From Arcticibacter svalbardensis MN12-7 (GTDB lineage: Bacteria; Bacteroidota; Bacteroidia; Sphingobacteriales; Sphingobacteriaceae): a stretch of 64,000 nt of DNA. The DNA lies in contig NZ_AQPN01000001.1 in the NCBI RefSeq assembly GCF_000403135.1, positions 1 through 64,000 on the forward strand. The letters run 5' to 3'. Positions 8,688 to 17,351 of the stretch are shown here, in pieces. The notes under the pieces were generated by a model. It had not been told where the DNA came from. It ran no database searches and worked only from the letters and a program-made list of their open reading frames with translations. Every line of letters starts with the position of its first letter. The stretch's first letter is position 1. A program made the position numbers and the translations under genes.

Positions 8688-8743
8688 GTTGTTTATTATC
8701 AACAAAAATAAGATATATGTTGATAATAAACAACATATATCTT
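8688..8743 (-). promoter_or_regulatory. hipB promoter with two GTTG-N8-CAAC operators
   Basis: Two palindromic sites, 8688-8703 and 8719-8734, each have the form GTTG-N8-CAAC, and they are exact reverse complements of one another (16-bp inverted repeat, 15-base gap). A second perfect 13-bp inverted repeat (8710-8722 with 8731-8743) is centred on the upstream site. Between them, on the minus strand, 8710-8703 reads TATTTTTG (-7 element), and a TTG lies 20 bases upstream (8733-8731), giving a good Bacteroidota promoter. Repressor binding here would block it, as HipB does. Confidence 0.85.
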
Positions 8744-8882
8744 AAATCTAAGGATAGTAGCAATCCGACAAATTATGTCTTTTCTCGGGTGATGTTACAA
8801 GTGAATCTACTTTAAGGTGGACGCATGGAAATCAGTATAGACTCCATATGGCTACCAAAATGAGTACCCTCGTACCCGCAAA

Positions 8883-8920
8883 CAAATGCCCCAAAAAGTA
8901 AGAACCTTTTGGGGCATTTG
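8883..8920 (-). terminator. Hairpin terminator after META-domain gene
   Basis: A perfect 14-bp stem (8883-8896 with 8907-8920, arm CAAATGCCCCAAAA) with a 10-base loop lies 27 bases past the META-domain stop codon. It is followed on the minus strand by TTTGC, a weak T tract. Confidence 0.75.
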
Positions 8921-8947
8921 TAAGGCAAACTAAGAAACAGTAGGTTC

Positions 8948-9400
8948 CTACTTGTCAGCTTTAAAACGGGCCAATGGTGCCATTCTAGCTTTGTTTAGAG
9001 ATAAATCGTCTCCCTTAAGACTAAAATTATCGGCATCTTTCAACGCTTTGGTAAGACCAATTTCAATTTCCATGTTTTCACAAGCCACCTTGGTAGACAT
9101 ACCCTGAGAGAACTTTATTCTTCCGTTATCCTGAAACGTAAAAGTTCCGCCAATTCCATTACAACCACCGGAAGCCGAAAAGCGACCCTCTTTTTGCTGA
9201 AGTAAGATAAATGGCTCTTTACCATTTACCCTATCAGGTACAGGTTTACCCGCAAGTTCAACCAGCTTCCATCTACGCTCGGTAATTACAGTGGATTTTT
9301 GTGCATCGTCTCCGCCCGACTTCTTAAAGATACCACATGCACTCAGAGAAAGCGCGCAAAAAACGACTGCTAAACAATGTGTAAATTTCACTCTATTCAT
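8948..9400 (-). CDS. META domain-containing lipoprotein (HslJ-like)
   Basis: A 150-aa secreted lipoprotein. The signal peptide ends in the lipobox LSAC. The rest is a META/DUF306 domain, recognised from WKLVELAGKPVP, the conserved GGCNGIGGTF turn and STKVACENMEIE. In HslJ-type proteins this domain is linked to stress or antibiotic tolerance; no enzyme activity is known. I placed the start at ATG 9400 (MNRVKF), because this makes the signal peptide N-terminal; a longer frame to 9493 exists. It is a single gene with its own terminator. Confidence 0.9.
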   Translation of the reverse strand: MNRVKFTHCLAVVFCALSLSACGIFKKSGGDDAQKSTVITERRWKLVELAGKPVPDRVNGKEPFILLQQKEGRFSASGGCNGIGGTFTFQDNGRIKFSQGMSTKVACENMEIEIGLTKALKDADNFSLKGDDLSLNKARMAPLARFKADK

Positions 9401-9616
9401 TTCCTGATTGATAAGCAAATTAATCACCAAAGCTAAGAAATTCGCTAGAATGGCAGGCATGCCTTGATAAAGCACCTTCAACCTTTCATGCAAATGTGCA
9501 GTTACTTAGTTAAAGGGTTCCGAAAGCCACCCTTCAAGTTCAAGATTGCTAATTCATCAAGCGATCAGCTATTTATGAAGTTCTTAGATATACCCGACCT
9601 GAGTTCGTATAAATAA

Positions 9617-9651
9617 AGAGGTTGTACCATCTTGTCAATGATACAACCTCT
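9617..9651 (-). terminator. Rho-independent terminator of oleate hydratase
   Basis: The 10-bp perfect stem AGAGGTTGTA (9617-9626) with TACAACCTCT (9642-9651) has a 15-base loop. It is followed on the minus strand by TTTATTTATACG and lies about 24 bases after the oleate hydratase stop. Confidence 0.8.
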
Positions 9652-9674
9652 AAAACTCAACTTTTAAGACAAAT

Positions 9675-11615
9675 TTATTTTCTCAATTCCTTGATCCAAT
9701 CTATGAATCGGTCGACTTGTTCAGAAATAAAAGATTCGTGCTCCTTACTGTCGTCCTCGTTATCTACTAAAATATGTTCAAAATATGTCCCTTTTAAAAA
9801 TTTTCTTAAAATCCACTCCCCTGTAATAGGTTGATAATCATTTAAGGATTGAGCAGCTTTCAACAACTGCCGGATATCGTATTGCAAGGGATTAATATCA
9901 GGAACCTGTTTATTTAAGTTCAACAATTCATATACAGCAATTCTTGCAGTCCTTACCGAACTCTCCATAGTAAAGACGATGTCGTTGTTTGTTTCCACAA
10001 ATTGCCCTACCAGCCCTAAATTTGTACAGCCCTCAGGAACTACCCTCGGGCGGTCGCCTCTCGCTCTAGGCATAAACATTGACGTGATATACGGCATAAA
10101 AGATGTATGCACAATGGTATTTTTCACTACGTTATCCAATTGATCAACAATACCAAGGTGGTAACACAACTCGGCCAGGATTTCGTTTCCAGTACACTGT
10201 GGCATCGTTTTCTTGATATAGTTTCCTTCTTTGTTCATAAATAACGAATACACCCAAAGTACCAAAACATCTTCCGGCTGGTTAAGAAAATGCGGTTGTC
10301 TGTTGCAGGTAAAGCTCATCAGCCAGTTGGAATCGGTTATGGTAATGATGCCACCTGTTGCTGTTCTGCCCGAATAGGGGTCGTTCACGCAAAGCTCCTT
10401 AACTTTGTCTACAAAAGCTGATGGTTTACACGTAAGCGTAGCCGATTCCCAGGAAGACTTTTCAATAGTACTGCAAAATTTTTCAGGCTTACCAAAGACT
10501 TCTGATTTCGCAGCCAGGTTTTTCCAAAGCTGCCATCCTGCACTTTGCCCACTCCTGCTGTTGTCAAAAGCAAATTCAGGCACTTTTTCATTGTTACCAT
10601 AGGACGTGTCTTCCGTCATAGATCCTGTAGTTACGATCACATAGTCATCTTTGCCGACAGCGATTTTGAGTTCTTTGCCCTTCCTTTCCGCAAAAATGCC
10701 TTCCACAACTTTCCCTTCGGTGTCTATATGGATATCCAGATCCCTTACAATGGTATTGAGTTCAATCTTTACCCCTTTGCTTTGGAGAAATTTCCTCAGC
10801 GGCGTAACGTAGGTATCATACTGATTGTATTTAGGAAACACAAGGCAGGAGAAGTCTTTCATACCATCTATTGCATGGAGGAAACGGTGCATGTACAACT
10901 TACATTCAAGCAGGCTATGCCAATTTTCAAAAGCAAACATTGTTCTCCAAAAAATCCAGAAATTACTATTCAGGAACGATTCACTGAAGTAGTCTTTAAT
11001 ACTCAGGTCGTCCAGTTCTTCTTTTTTCTTCAATAACAGCTTTACAATCGCTAACTGGTCCTTTTTTTCTAAGCCGAACTTACTAAAATCGCTAATTTGT
11101 CCCTGCTTATGAATCAGGCGTGCTTTTGAATAATTGGGGTCATTATCATTTACCAGACGATATTCATCCAATACGCTAAAAGGTTTTGGAAGTTCCAGGG
11201 CAGGAATATCCTGAAACATGTCCCAAAGATTTTCATAGGTCATATCCATTTCCCTTCCCCCACGGATAATAAATCCGTCTTCTGCATTGCCTGTACCGTC
11301 GAGCGAGCCGCCATCAACACCTAGTTGATCCAGAAAAGTAATGTTTTCCCCAGGAATACGACCGTCACGGATCAGATAATAAGCCGCTGACATCCCAGCG
11401 ATACCCGTTCCTACGATATAGACTTTACTTTTGTCATATGATTGAGATGGAATACCTTTGTTTCGCTGGTAATTTCCGATCTGATCTGAAAAGGGCATGG
11501 TCTTGTCGTCGGAATTTACCTGAACTTCTTTACTAGAATCCGGTTCATGCTGGGTATGCTTATATTGTTTAGAATTATCGAGTATTTTGCTAAATTTTGA
11601 AGTGTCTATTTTCAT
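9675..11615 (-). CDS. ohyA: Oleate hydratase (myosin-cross-reactive antigen family)
   Basis: FAD-dependent enzyme that adds water to the cis-9 double bond of oleic acid, giving 10-hydroxystearate, and so detoxifies unsaturated fatty acids at the membrane. The dinucleotide-binding motif [18 protein letters not shown] is at residues 68-85. The MCRA-type segment [16 protein letters not shown], the FTCNRQPHF motif and the C-terminal [12 protein letters not shown] region are all present. At 646 aa it has full length. I chose ATG 11615 (MKIDTSK), which sits 19 bases after a -7 element. An AraC-type regulator gene lies just upstream on the same strand. Confidence 0.96.
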   Translation of the reverse strand: MKIDTSKFSKILDNSKQYKHTQHEPDSSKEVQVNSDDKTMPFSDQIGNYQRNKGIPSQSYDKSKVYIVGTGIAGMSAAYYLIRDGRIPGENITFLDQLGVDGGSLDGTGNAEDGFIIRGGREMDMTYENLWDMFQDIPALELPKPFSVLDEYRLVNDNDPNYSKARLIHKQGQISDFSKFGLEKKDQLAIVKLLLKKKEELDDLSIKDYFSESFLNSNFWIFWRTMFAFENWHSLLECKLYMHRFLHAIDGMKDFSCLVFPKYNQYDTYVTPLRKFLQSKGVKIELNTIVRDLDIHIDTEGKVVEGIFAERKGKELKIAVGKDDYVIVTTGSMTEDTSYGNNEKVPEFAFDNSRSGQSAGWQLWKNLAAKSEVFGKPEKFCSTIEKSSWESATLTCKPSAFVDKVKELCVNDPYSGRTATGGIITITDSNWLMSFTCNRQPHFLNQPEDVLVLWVYSLFMNKEGNYIKKTMPQCTGNEILAELCYHLGIVDQLDNVVKNTIVHTSFMPYITSMFMPRARGDRPRVVPEGCTNLGLVGQFVETNNDIVFTMESSVRTARIAVYELLNLNKQVPDINPLQYDIRQLLKAAQSLNDYQPITGEWILRKFLKGTYFEHILVDNEDDSKEHESFISEQVDRFIDWIKELRK

Positions 11616-11633
11616 CTTTTGTATTATTATACA

Positions 11634-11641
11634 CAAAGTTA
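11634..11641 (-). promoter_or_regulatory. Putative -7 element for oleate hydratase
   Basis: The minus strand reads TAACTTTG, an exact match to the Bacteroidota TAnnTTTG element, 18 bases before ATG 11615. No TTG at the expected -33 spacing was found, so an activator may be needed; the neighbouring AraC-type protein is a natural candidate. Confidence 0.45.
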
Positions 11642-11701
11642 AACCCTTCTCATCGCCCCTTACGTTCCGAAAATCGCAATTACTTTACTCAAATTCATAA
11701 T

Positions 11702-12577
11702 TCATATCGTTTGTTGCTTCTTATACTCAGAAGGAGAAAAAGCTGCATATTTTTTGAAGAACCTGCTGAATGCAGATACTGAACTAAAGTTTAGCCGATA
11801 GGCAATTTCAGTAATATCGACATCCGGATTTCCCAGCATAACATAGGCCTCTTTTAGCAGGTTCTCATCCATAATATGGTGGGGTGTTTTACCTGATGTC
11901 TTTTTCACGATTTTGATCAAATGTTTATTGGATACAAATAGTTTATCAGCGTAATACGTGATACTTTGGTGATTGAGTATTTCCTTCTGGACAAGCTGAT
12001 TAAATTTATAAAAGATATGATCAGAACTCTGATTTGGAAAATCTATCGCTGTATGCGCATTGATATGAATTACTTCGGCAATCTCCAATAGTAGATTGAT
12101 AATAATGGTCCGTATAATATCCTCGGTAAACCTTCCCGTTACAGTAGTCTTTTCGTGCAAATATGCCAGGAGTCCTAATAGTCGTAGCGAAACAATAGCA
12201 TCTGTGGGGACAATCCTGTATAATGTGTTACTAAATAGTGCTATCTTCTCTATAAAGAAAGGGTTGGAATTATTTTTGAGCAGGAAGGTTTTCTCGAAGA
12301 ACAGTAATTTCATTTTGAAATCATCGCTCACTGTAATGAACCTGACAACGGTTGAAGGAGCAGAAATGAGCAAGACATTGGGGATGATGTCATACTCCTG
12401 ATTGTCTATAGCTAAATGAATTGTTCCTGAAATACAAATACAGACTGCGTAAAAATCCATTCGAAAAGTAACTTCAGGAAGTTTAAAAATGGAATTACCA
12501 GAAGAGATATAAAAGGGATCGTGACAGTTAATTTTGTAAAAGGACAGTATATCCCGTAAATTCTCGGTATTATTCAT
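11702..12577 (-). CDS. AraC family transcriptional regulator
   Basis: A 291-aa regulator. The N-terminal cupin-like sensing part covers about 1-170. The C-terminal double helix-turn-helix covers about 190-288: first helix pair ITYYADKLFVSNKHLIKIVKK, then DITEIAYRLNFSSVSAFSRF followed by the family signature FFKKYAAFSPSEYKK. It ends 86 bases upstream of the oleate hydratase start on the same strand, so it probably controls that gene in response to fatty acids. This is inferred from position only. Confidence 0.9.
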   Translation of the reverse strand: MNNTENLRDILSFYKINCHDPFYISSGNSIFKLPEVTFRMDFYAVCICISGTIHLAIDNQEYDIIPNVLLISAPSTVVRFITVSDDFKMKLLFFEKTFLLKNNSNPFFIEKIALFSNTLYRIVPTDAIVSLRLLGLLAYLHEKTTVTGRFTEDIIRTIIINLLLEIAEVIHINAHTAIDFPNQSSDHIFYKFNQLVQKEILNHQSITYYADKLFVSNKHLIKIVKKTSGKTPHHIMDENLLKEAYVMLGNPDVDITEIAYRLNFSSVSAFSRFFKKYAAFSPSEYKKQQTI

Positions 12578-12639
12578 CTTTGTTTTTCAATTAACAGATC
12601 GTTCATCAATCAATTTTGTTTTGTTACAAACGATAAAAA

Positions 12640-12760
12640 AGTTCTAATCTTAAGCCAAATCAACGGATCTCGTAGTGAACGCCCTGCTCCTTCTTGTACA
12701 AAAATGCCTATTTCCTGGAGTTCTTGCAAATCTCGGGTACCAACATTCTTAAATATCATC
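12640..12760 (-). pseudogene. Remnant of a winged-helix C-terminus (Fic-like)
   Basis: One frame reads VGTRDLQELQEIGIFVQEGA followed by GRS. This resembles the C-terminal winged helix of DUF4172-type Fic proteins (compare DIQDLIEKGILEKETGGGRN in the intact gene at 15065). There is no start codon and no Fic catalytic motif nearby. Probably a leftover of a deleted gene. Confidence 0.35.
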
Positions 12761-12836
12761 TATGGTCTGGAAGTAATCCAACAATTGTTTAATATTTTCT
12801 TTATTTTTCATTGATCCATATTTTTTGAACGTCGAT

Positions 12837-13747
12837 TTAACTTTTAATTACCAACGATACACTGGCTATGATAAACAGACCTACAAATAGAAACATCATT
12901 CCATCCTCTGATATTTTGATTAGCAAAGCGGATACGATAACAATAAGACTAAAAGGAATAACCGAAAGATAAAATCTACTTTTGGCTTTTAGTCCGTGCC
13001 AAATTCCCGCTGCAAAGACGATCGAAGATATTAATATCAATACAAGAAAAACAACCTCGTATTTGTTAAAAATTCCAAAAACAATTCCCATAGTTGCATA
13101 GCTTATAGCAGCTAAGGCCACTGTATTTAAAAACCAATTAGGAACGATTGCCATCTTTTGGTATTTGGAGAGTAATAAAAAAGCAAGAAGTGCTGTTGCA
13201 TTAAAAAGGAAAAGCAGCGTAAAAACAAGACCCTCCGACCAATCATTAGCCACTTGCTGTGAGTACAAAACAAAGGTGGTGTTAATCAAAATGAGATAAA
13301 GTAACCACAAGGGTGCAAAGTTTGAAACGATAACCCATAAGCTTGCAAAAACAGTCCAAGCCAGAAAGAAGTCATGTGCATTAGCTCCAGTCTGATAGAT
13401 TTGTCCGAACACAGCGAACAGAACGCCAACTACAATTACTGAACTTGTCAGAATAATATTCCTGGCAGTAATAGGAAGCAACACAAGGATTGTAGTTACG
13501 ATGATTAATCCCTCTATGAGTCCAATTTTTTTAAACTTTTGCAGGTCAGCCCAATTGTAGGCAAAAAAGAAAACTATTCCCGCCACCGTAAAACCAATGC
13601 CAAGAGTGATAAAGAACATTCGGAGAAATTTCTGCCACATCTCCTTGTCATTATAGACATTTTCTTTCAAAGCTCTTTAACCCCTTGTTCAGTCAGGTTG
13701 CTGTGCCTAGAAATGATGTAGATGTCTTCACGTTGGATACTTTTCAT
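12837..13747 (-). pseudogene. DUF2157 membrane protein, N-terminal frameshift
   Basis: The main frame (13670-12837, 277 aa) encodes about eight hydrophobic helices with the DUF2157 hallmark GIVFFFAYNWADL. The expected N-terminus, MKSIQREDIYIISRHSNLTE and QGVKEL, is encoded from ATG 13747 but ends in TGA at the word CTTTGAAAGAA. One extra T there (CTT TTG AAA) would join the two parts exactly. The lesion is thus a one-base loss in a short T run: a real frameshift, a sequencing error, or less likely a slippage site. A TTG start at 13670 could still give a shortened protein. Confidence 0.85.
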
Positions 13748-13777
13748 CAGTATGCAGTTAATTTTGATTTAAAATAA

Positions 13778-13957
13778 TTACAAAATCTTTTTTTTAGCTT
13801 TCGATATAACAATACCACATGCTTTATCTCCTAAAGGACTTCCATTAAAATAACTCACATTAGTAAAACCCCGTTTTTGTAATCTATCTTGACCTGGAAA
13901 CAACAAATACCACTTAACAGCATCAAAATAATGATGATAGGGAACATTTGCCGAAGG
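13778..13957 (-). pseudogene. C-terminal fragment of an unknown gene
   Basis: An open stretch without a start codon reads PSANVPYHHYFDAVKWYLLF and, later, NVSYFNGSPLGDKACGIVIS, ending in basic residues and TAA. It looks like real protein sequence rather than noise, but no family was recognised. It begins just after an in-frame stop, so it is the tail of a truncated or frameshifted gene. Confidence 0.3.
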
Positions 13958-14029
13958 TCATCCAACCCTACTTTTTAGCAGTACGCGCCTGGTAAGCCAC
14001 TAAAATGCAATTTTCTTAAAACTTAAGAC

Positions 14030-14525
14030 CTATCTTGAGTTTGCATTGTCAGCAAATTTGTAATCAATCATATCTTTAGTATTAACCGTTGGCAGAGAAT
14101 TTAAAAGACCTTTCCCATACGCATATGTAGGATAAATCTCATCCCCTTTTTTGCCTGGAGTGTAAAACTCAGTGTAAGTATCATACTTTATTATTGCTTC
14201 ATTTCCAATTCCGACCCAGTAAACCCAGTATAATGTATTAGACGGAAGTGAAACAGGCATTGATACCCTACCGGAAGATGTTGTATAAGTATTCGCCGCA
14301 ATCTGCTTAAAAGTTGTATCCGATTTAATTTTTACGTTAGTACTAAAATTAGTTTTAATTGATGAACCAGAAATTCGAACTATTTTAAAATTAGCATTTT
14401 TGTCACCAATATGATTATTGGTTAATTGAAAAATAGTAAACCCCTTTTTGAGGTATTATCAAACTATCGCTCAACTCGGTAATGACTTTCTTAAAGTATA
14501 CTGCTTGGTTAAAACTCAAAAACGG
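14030..14525 (-). pseudogene. Decayed gene for an unknown protein
   Basis: The 76-aa frame from ATG 14260 (VSLPSNTLYWVYWVGIGNEA, then YPTYAYGKGLLNSLPTV) is only the last half of a longer reading frame. That frame continues upstream without a start to about 14446 (FTIFQLTNNHIGDKNANF), and after a one-base shift in an AAAAAGGGG run continues to about 14520 (FNQAVYFKKVITELSDS). Together this is some 165 codons of coherent sequence. The product looks like a beta-rich protein of unknown function. It abuts the end of the small lipoprotein gene at 14528. Confidence 0.45.
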
Positions 14526-14527
14526 TG

Positions 14528-14794
14528 TTACCTCCTTGATGAAGCACCACCCCCTAATCCACCTAATCCTATTACAAAGCCGATCCAATACAGTACCCCT
14601 GAATTATTTTCCGCGTACAACCCGTATTGTGATGAGAATAGCTTTGAAATTAGAGCAAATGGGAAAACTAAACCATGAATTATTCCACTGAAGAATCCAG
14701 ATTCATTTGAAGTGTAATGGCTTGATGTGCAAGAGGACAAAGTACAAATAACGACAACAATGAATAGGATACTAAAATATTTATTATATTTCAT
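14528..14794 (-). CDS. Small lipoprotein of unknown function
   Basis: An 88-aa lipoprotein with a clear signal peptide ending in LSSC (Cys about residue 22). The body has two hydrophobic stretches (FFSGIIHGLVFPFALISKLF and YWIGFVIGLGGLGGG) separated by YGLYAENNSG. Small proteins with this GxxxGxxxPF then W/Y-x-GFxxG pattern are widespread in bacteria but uncharacterised. It was probably transcribed together with the decayed gene just downstream. Confidence 0.65.
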   Translation of the reverse strand: MKYNKYFSILFIVVVICTLSSCTSSHYTSNESGFFSGIIHGLVFPFALISKLFSSQYGLYAENNSGVLYWIGFVIGLGGLGGGASSRR

Positions 14795-15064
14795 TTTTGA
14801 TTAGGTTAAATCAATTTAGATTTTAATATTGATAAGATATTCAATCTTTTCTTCCTGGGGTAAGAATTAGCACAATTATAAATAAAAATAAGCAACTATT
14901 GCGTGGTTTTGTTGGCTATACTGAATCCCAAGCCAATATATATGCTGCTAATAAAAAAGGTATTCTCTTCAAGATTCGCAAGCTAATTACTTACGATCTA
15001 AGTAATTAGTTGTTCGTAGATTCCTTCTTATAATGGCATAGCATCTATATAAATATCAAAAACA

Positions 15065-16171
15065 TCAACCTTGAGTTCGTATCAAACTATAGGATGTATT
15101 TCGTCCTCCACCTGTTTCTTTTTCCAATATGCCTTTTTCTATAAGATCCTGTATATCTCTTAGCGCAGTATCAGGAGAACTCTTTGTCATCTTCGCCCAT
15201 TTCGTACTGGTTAGCTTTCCGTAGAATTCATCGAGTAACACACTGACCATATATTGCTGACGGCTATTGAATAAAACTTCGCGGTTCTTTTCCCAAAATT
15301 GAGTTCTTTTTACAACGGCAGAAAAAGTTTCTTCTGTGTGATCCATGGCATGAAACAAACAATCTAAAAACCAGCTTAACCAACGGGTAATATCAAGATC
15401 ACCTTTTTGTGTTTGTTCGAGCATATTATAGTAAGTCGCTTTTTCCTGTAATATTTGCGCAGACATACTGTAAAAACGCTGGGACGTTCCGTCGGCACGA
15501 GCAAGTTGCATATCAGTAATTGCACGGGCTATACGACCGTTGCCGTCATCAAATGGATGTATAGTTACAAACCATAAATGCGCTATTGCTGCTTTCAATA
15601 CCAAATCGATAGTTGGTGCGGCATTAAACCAATTCAGAAACGAGTCCATTTCTGCCGATACTAGTTCAGCTTTGGGAGCCTCAAAGTGAATCTTCTCTTT
15701 ACCCATTGCCCCTGATACCACTTGCATTGGTCCTGCTTCAGGAGTGCGCCAAGCAGCAACCGTGATTTTATGCATCCCACTCCTTCCCGTTGGGAATAAA
15801 GCAGCATGCCAGTCATATATTCGATTTGCAGTTAAATTAGTAGAATACCTTTGGGTTGCGTCTAACATCATTTCAACCACCCCATCTACATTACGGTCGA
15901 TAGGCACTGCCCCTGCTAATTCTATGCCCAACCTGCGTGCTATAGAAGATCTTACCTGATCAGTGTTAAGCTTTACTCCCTCTATCTCGCTTGATTTAGA
16001 AACATCCAATGTTAAGGTATCTAATACCGCATTCTCCTGTAACTTAAAACCAGCCGAACTCATCAATCCTAATATACGTCCCTGGCGGTGTCGTACTTCA
16101 CCTAAACGAACGTGTATTGCTTCGGTGTCCCAACTGAACGAAGGCCAGCCTTTTAACTGATGTATATACAT
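15065..16171 (-). CDS. Fic family protein (DUF4172 type, putative AMPylase)
   Basis: A 368-aa Fic enzyme that would transfer AMP (or another nucleotide-derived group) to target proteins. The complete catalytic motif HPFDDGNGRIAR is at residues 205-216. An N-terminal inhibitory helix motif SSEIEG (60-65) fits [ST]xxxE[GN], so it is a self-inhibited Fic (class II). DUF4172 forms the first 80 or so residues and a winged helix (about 310-365) the end, which may let the protein bind its own promoter. It is a single gene; palindromic sites lie directly upstream. Confidence 0.94.
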   Translation of the reverse strand: MYIHQLKGWPSFSWDTEAIHVRLGEVRHRQGRILGLMSSAGFKLQENAVLDTLTLDVSKSSEIEGVKLNTDQVRSSIARRLGIELAGAVPIDRNVDGVVEMMLDATQRYSTNLTANRIYDWHAALFPTGRSGMHKITVAAWRTPEAGPMQVVSGAMGKEKIHFEAPKAELVSAEMDSFLNWFNAAPTIDLVLKAAIAHLWFVTIHPFDDGNGRIARAITDMQLARADGTSQRFYSMSAQILQEKATYYNMLEQTQKGDLDITRWLSWFLDCLFHAMDHTEETFSAVVKRTQFWEKNREVLFNSRQQYMVSVLLDEFYGKLTSTKWAKMTKSSPDTALRDIQDLIEKGILEKETGGGRNTSYSLIRTQG

Positions 16172-16226
16172 ATCTTTTGCATAATGCGGTAAATATATTC
16201 ATTTTTCTCCGCACATTTGCGGACTA
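16172..16226 (-). promoter_or_regulatory. Palindromic sites upstream of fic
   Basis: Immediately before the fic start lie CCGCACATTTGCGG (5-bp arms CCGCA/TGCGG) and, closer to the gene, a GCATAATGC palindrome extended on both sides. Such dyads fit autoregulation by the winged helix at the Fic C-terminus. Evidence is sequence symmetry only. Confidence 0.4.
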
Positions 16227-16310
16227 CTTCATCAACAGAGACTAGATGACGATTAAGGACCATCCCATCCATCTTCCGGGTTGAGGTTGCTACAAGCTTA
16301 GCAATGGCTT
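16224..16310 (-). pseudogene. Internal fragment of a second DUF4349 gene
   Basis: One frame reads AKLVATSTRKMDGMVLNRHL followed by VSVDE. It aligns with SAKHIVSSTHKMNGLVLDRH and ESVDE of the intact lipoprotein at 4255-5109, with clear nucleotide similarity. Neither end of the gene is present, so it is an isolated scrap of a paralogue, bounded by the fic operator on one side. Confidence 0.6.
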
Positions 16311-16514
16311 TTTTTGCATAGAATGAAAGTCATGAACTGATATGGATTCTAAATATGCTGAAGAAGGTGCATTGAAGTTCTGCTCATCACCATCTATATA
16401 AAATTCACTTATATTCACTTGAAAAGTGTCAGAAACCCGTCTCAAAAATATGTCAGGCTCCAGATGGTACAATTCTGAAGTACCCATACCTTTGATTGAT
16501 TTTCCTAATCCCAT
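16290..16514 (-). pseudogene. Unknown gene fragment
   Basis: A 74-codon frame reads LYHLEPDIFLRRVSDTFQVN. It vaguely recalls the end of an XRE-type regulator domain, but the match is too weak to name. It overlaps the DUF4349 scrap and is flanked by other fragments, so it is probably not an independent gene. Confidence 0.25.
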
Positions 16515-16526
16515 ACTAGCATAGTA

Positions 16527-16830
16527 CTATTTAATATCTTCAATGCTATATGAGTCATCTAACCTTACAACTTTCTTCTTCCCCTCGAGGATATCGTAAA
16601 AGTCATCTCTTGAAATAATTCAGTAATCGAAGTAAATTCTTTACTATAAACTCTGGGATTGGGTCAATATGGCTTTGGAAGATTATAGGCCGATTTAAAT
16701 CTGATCGAAATATTTAATAATAGACTACAAATGAGTCAAAGTAACCAATACTAATCCCATATAGTACAAAATAATATTGGGAGTACTCTACCTTTCCCTC
16801 ATTTAACTGCTTAATAATTAATTCTTCCAT
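16527..16830 (-). pseudogene. Decayed gene of about 100 codons, unknown
   Basis: ATG 16830 opens MEELIIKQLNEGKVEYSQYY and continues to a stop at 16714. Coherent sequence goes on in shifted frames (PIIFQSHIDPIPEFIVKNLL, then DDFYDILEGKKKVVRLDDSY and SIEDIK) to a stop at 16527-16529. The pieces line up in order as one small soluble protein broken by at least two frameshifts. The family is not known. Confidence 0.4.
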
Positions 16831-16935
16831 GATATTTTAAAAATAGATAGTGCTGCTTGCAATGCCCAGGCTTGTTGTATCACCGATGATATAAATAGTT
16901 TTGATATTAATGAATTCCCATTATTTTAAAATACC

Positions 16936-17220
16936 CTACCAACTATCAACCTTCACTTCTTCCTCAACCACTGATGAAAGACCAAAGTACATTTTAAATA
17001 TATCCAAACCAGGTTTCAATTCATCATAATCCGGTAAGTCAGCAAGCTCTTCATCAATAATATCGAAAACCTTATAGTTAGCAATTACAATAAATTTTTT
17101 TATCCCTCTTGTAATCGCAACATTTAACCGATTAGGGCTATAAAAAAAGTCAAGTCTCCTTTTCGATTCCAAAGGATTTGAATTAGACATACTGTAGATA
17201 ATGTAATCGATCACATTCAC
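16936..17220 (-). pseudogene. C-terminal scrap of an Upf1/Dna2-like superfamily 1 helicase
   Basis: The segment DYIIYSMSNSNP, then YSPNRLNVAITRGIKKFIVI, carries motif VI of Upf1/Dna2-like DNA/RNA helicases (NVAxTRxxxK). Only the last 90 or so codons of what should be a protein of many hundreds remain. The first residues (MNVIDY) look like a chance start. Such helicases are frequent in defence islands, which fits the surrounding toxin-antitoxin wrecks. The C-terminus seems natural. Confidence 0.7.
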
Positions 17221-17351
17221 TTAGGTCTCCAGGTTCCATTAACGACCATCCCGTTTCTTAGAATGTCCAGTTAGATTTGGCAGAGTTGCGATTTAAGTTA
17301 TGTTACTCAAGGTACACATTAGGTACAAAACCCAATCATACTTATCAAGTA

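Noticed and set aside
10545-11036. 163-codon frame on the plus strand inside oleate hydratase
   Set aside because: It lies fully antisense to a clear enzyme gene and has no protein-like motifs of its own.
17225-17260. Second possible DUF4349 scrap (plus-strand word CCATTAACGACCATCCC)
   Set aside because: The match to the scrap at 16240-16260 is only about a dozen bases and no coherent frame extends from it.
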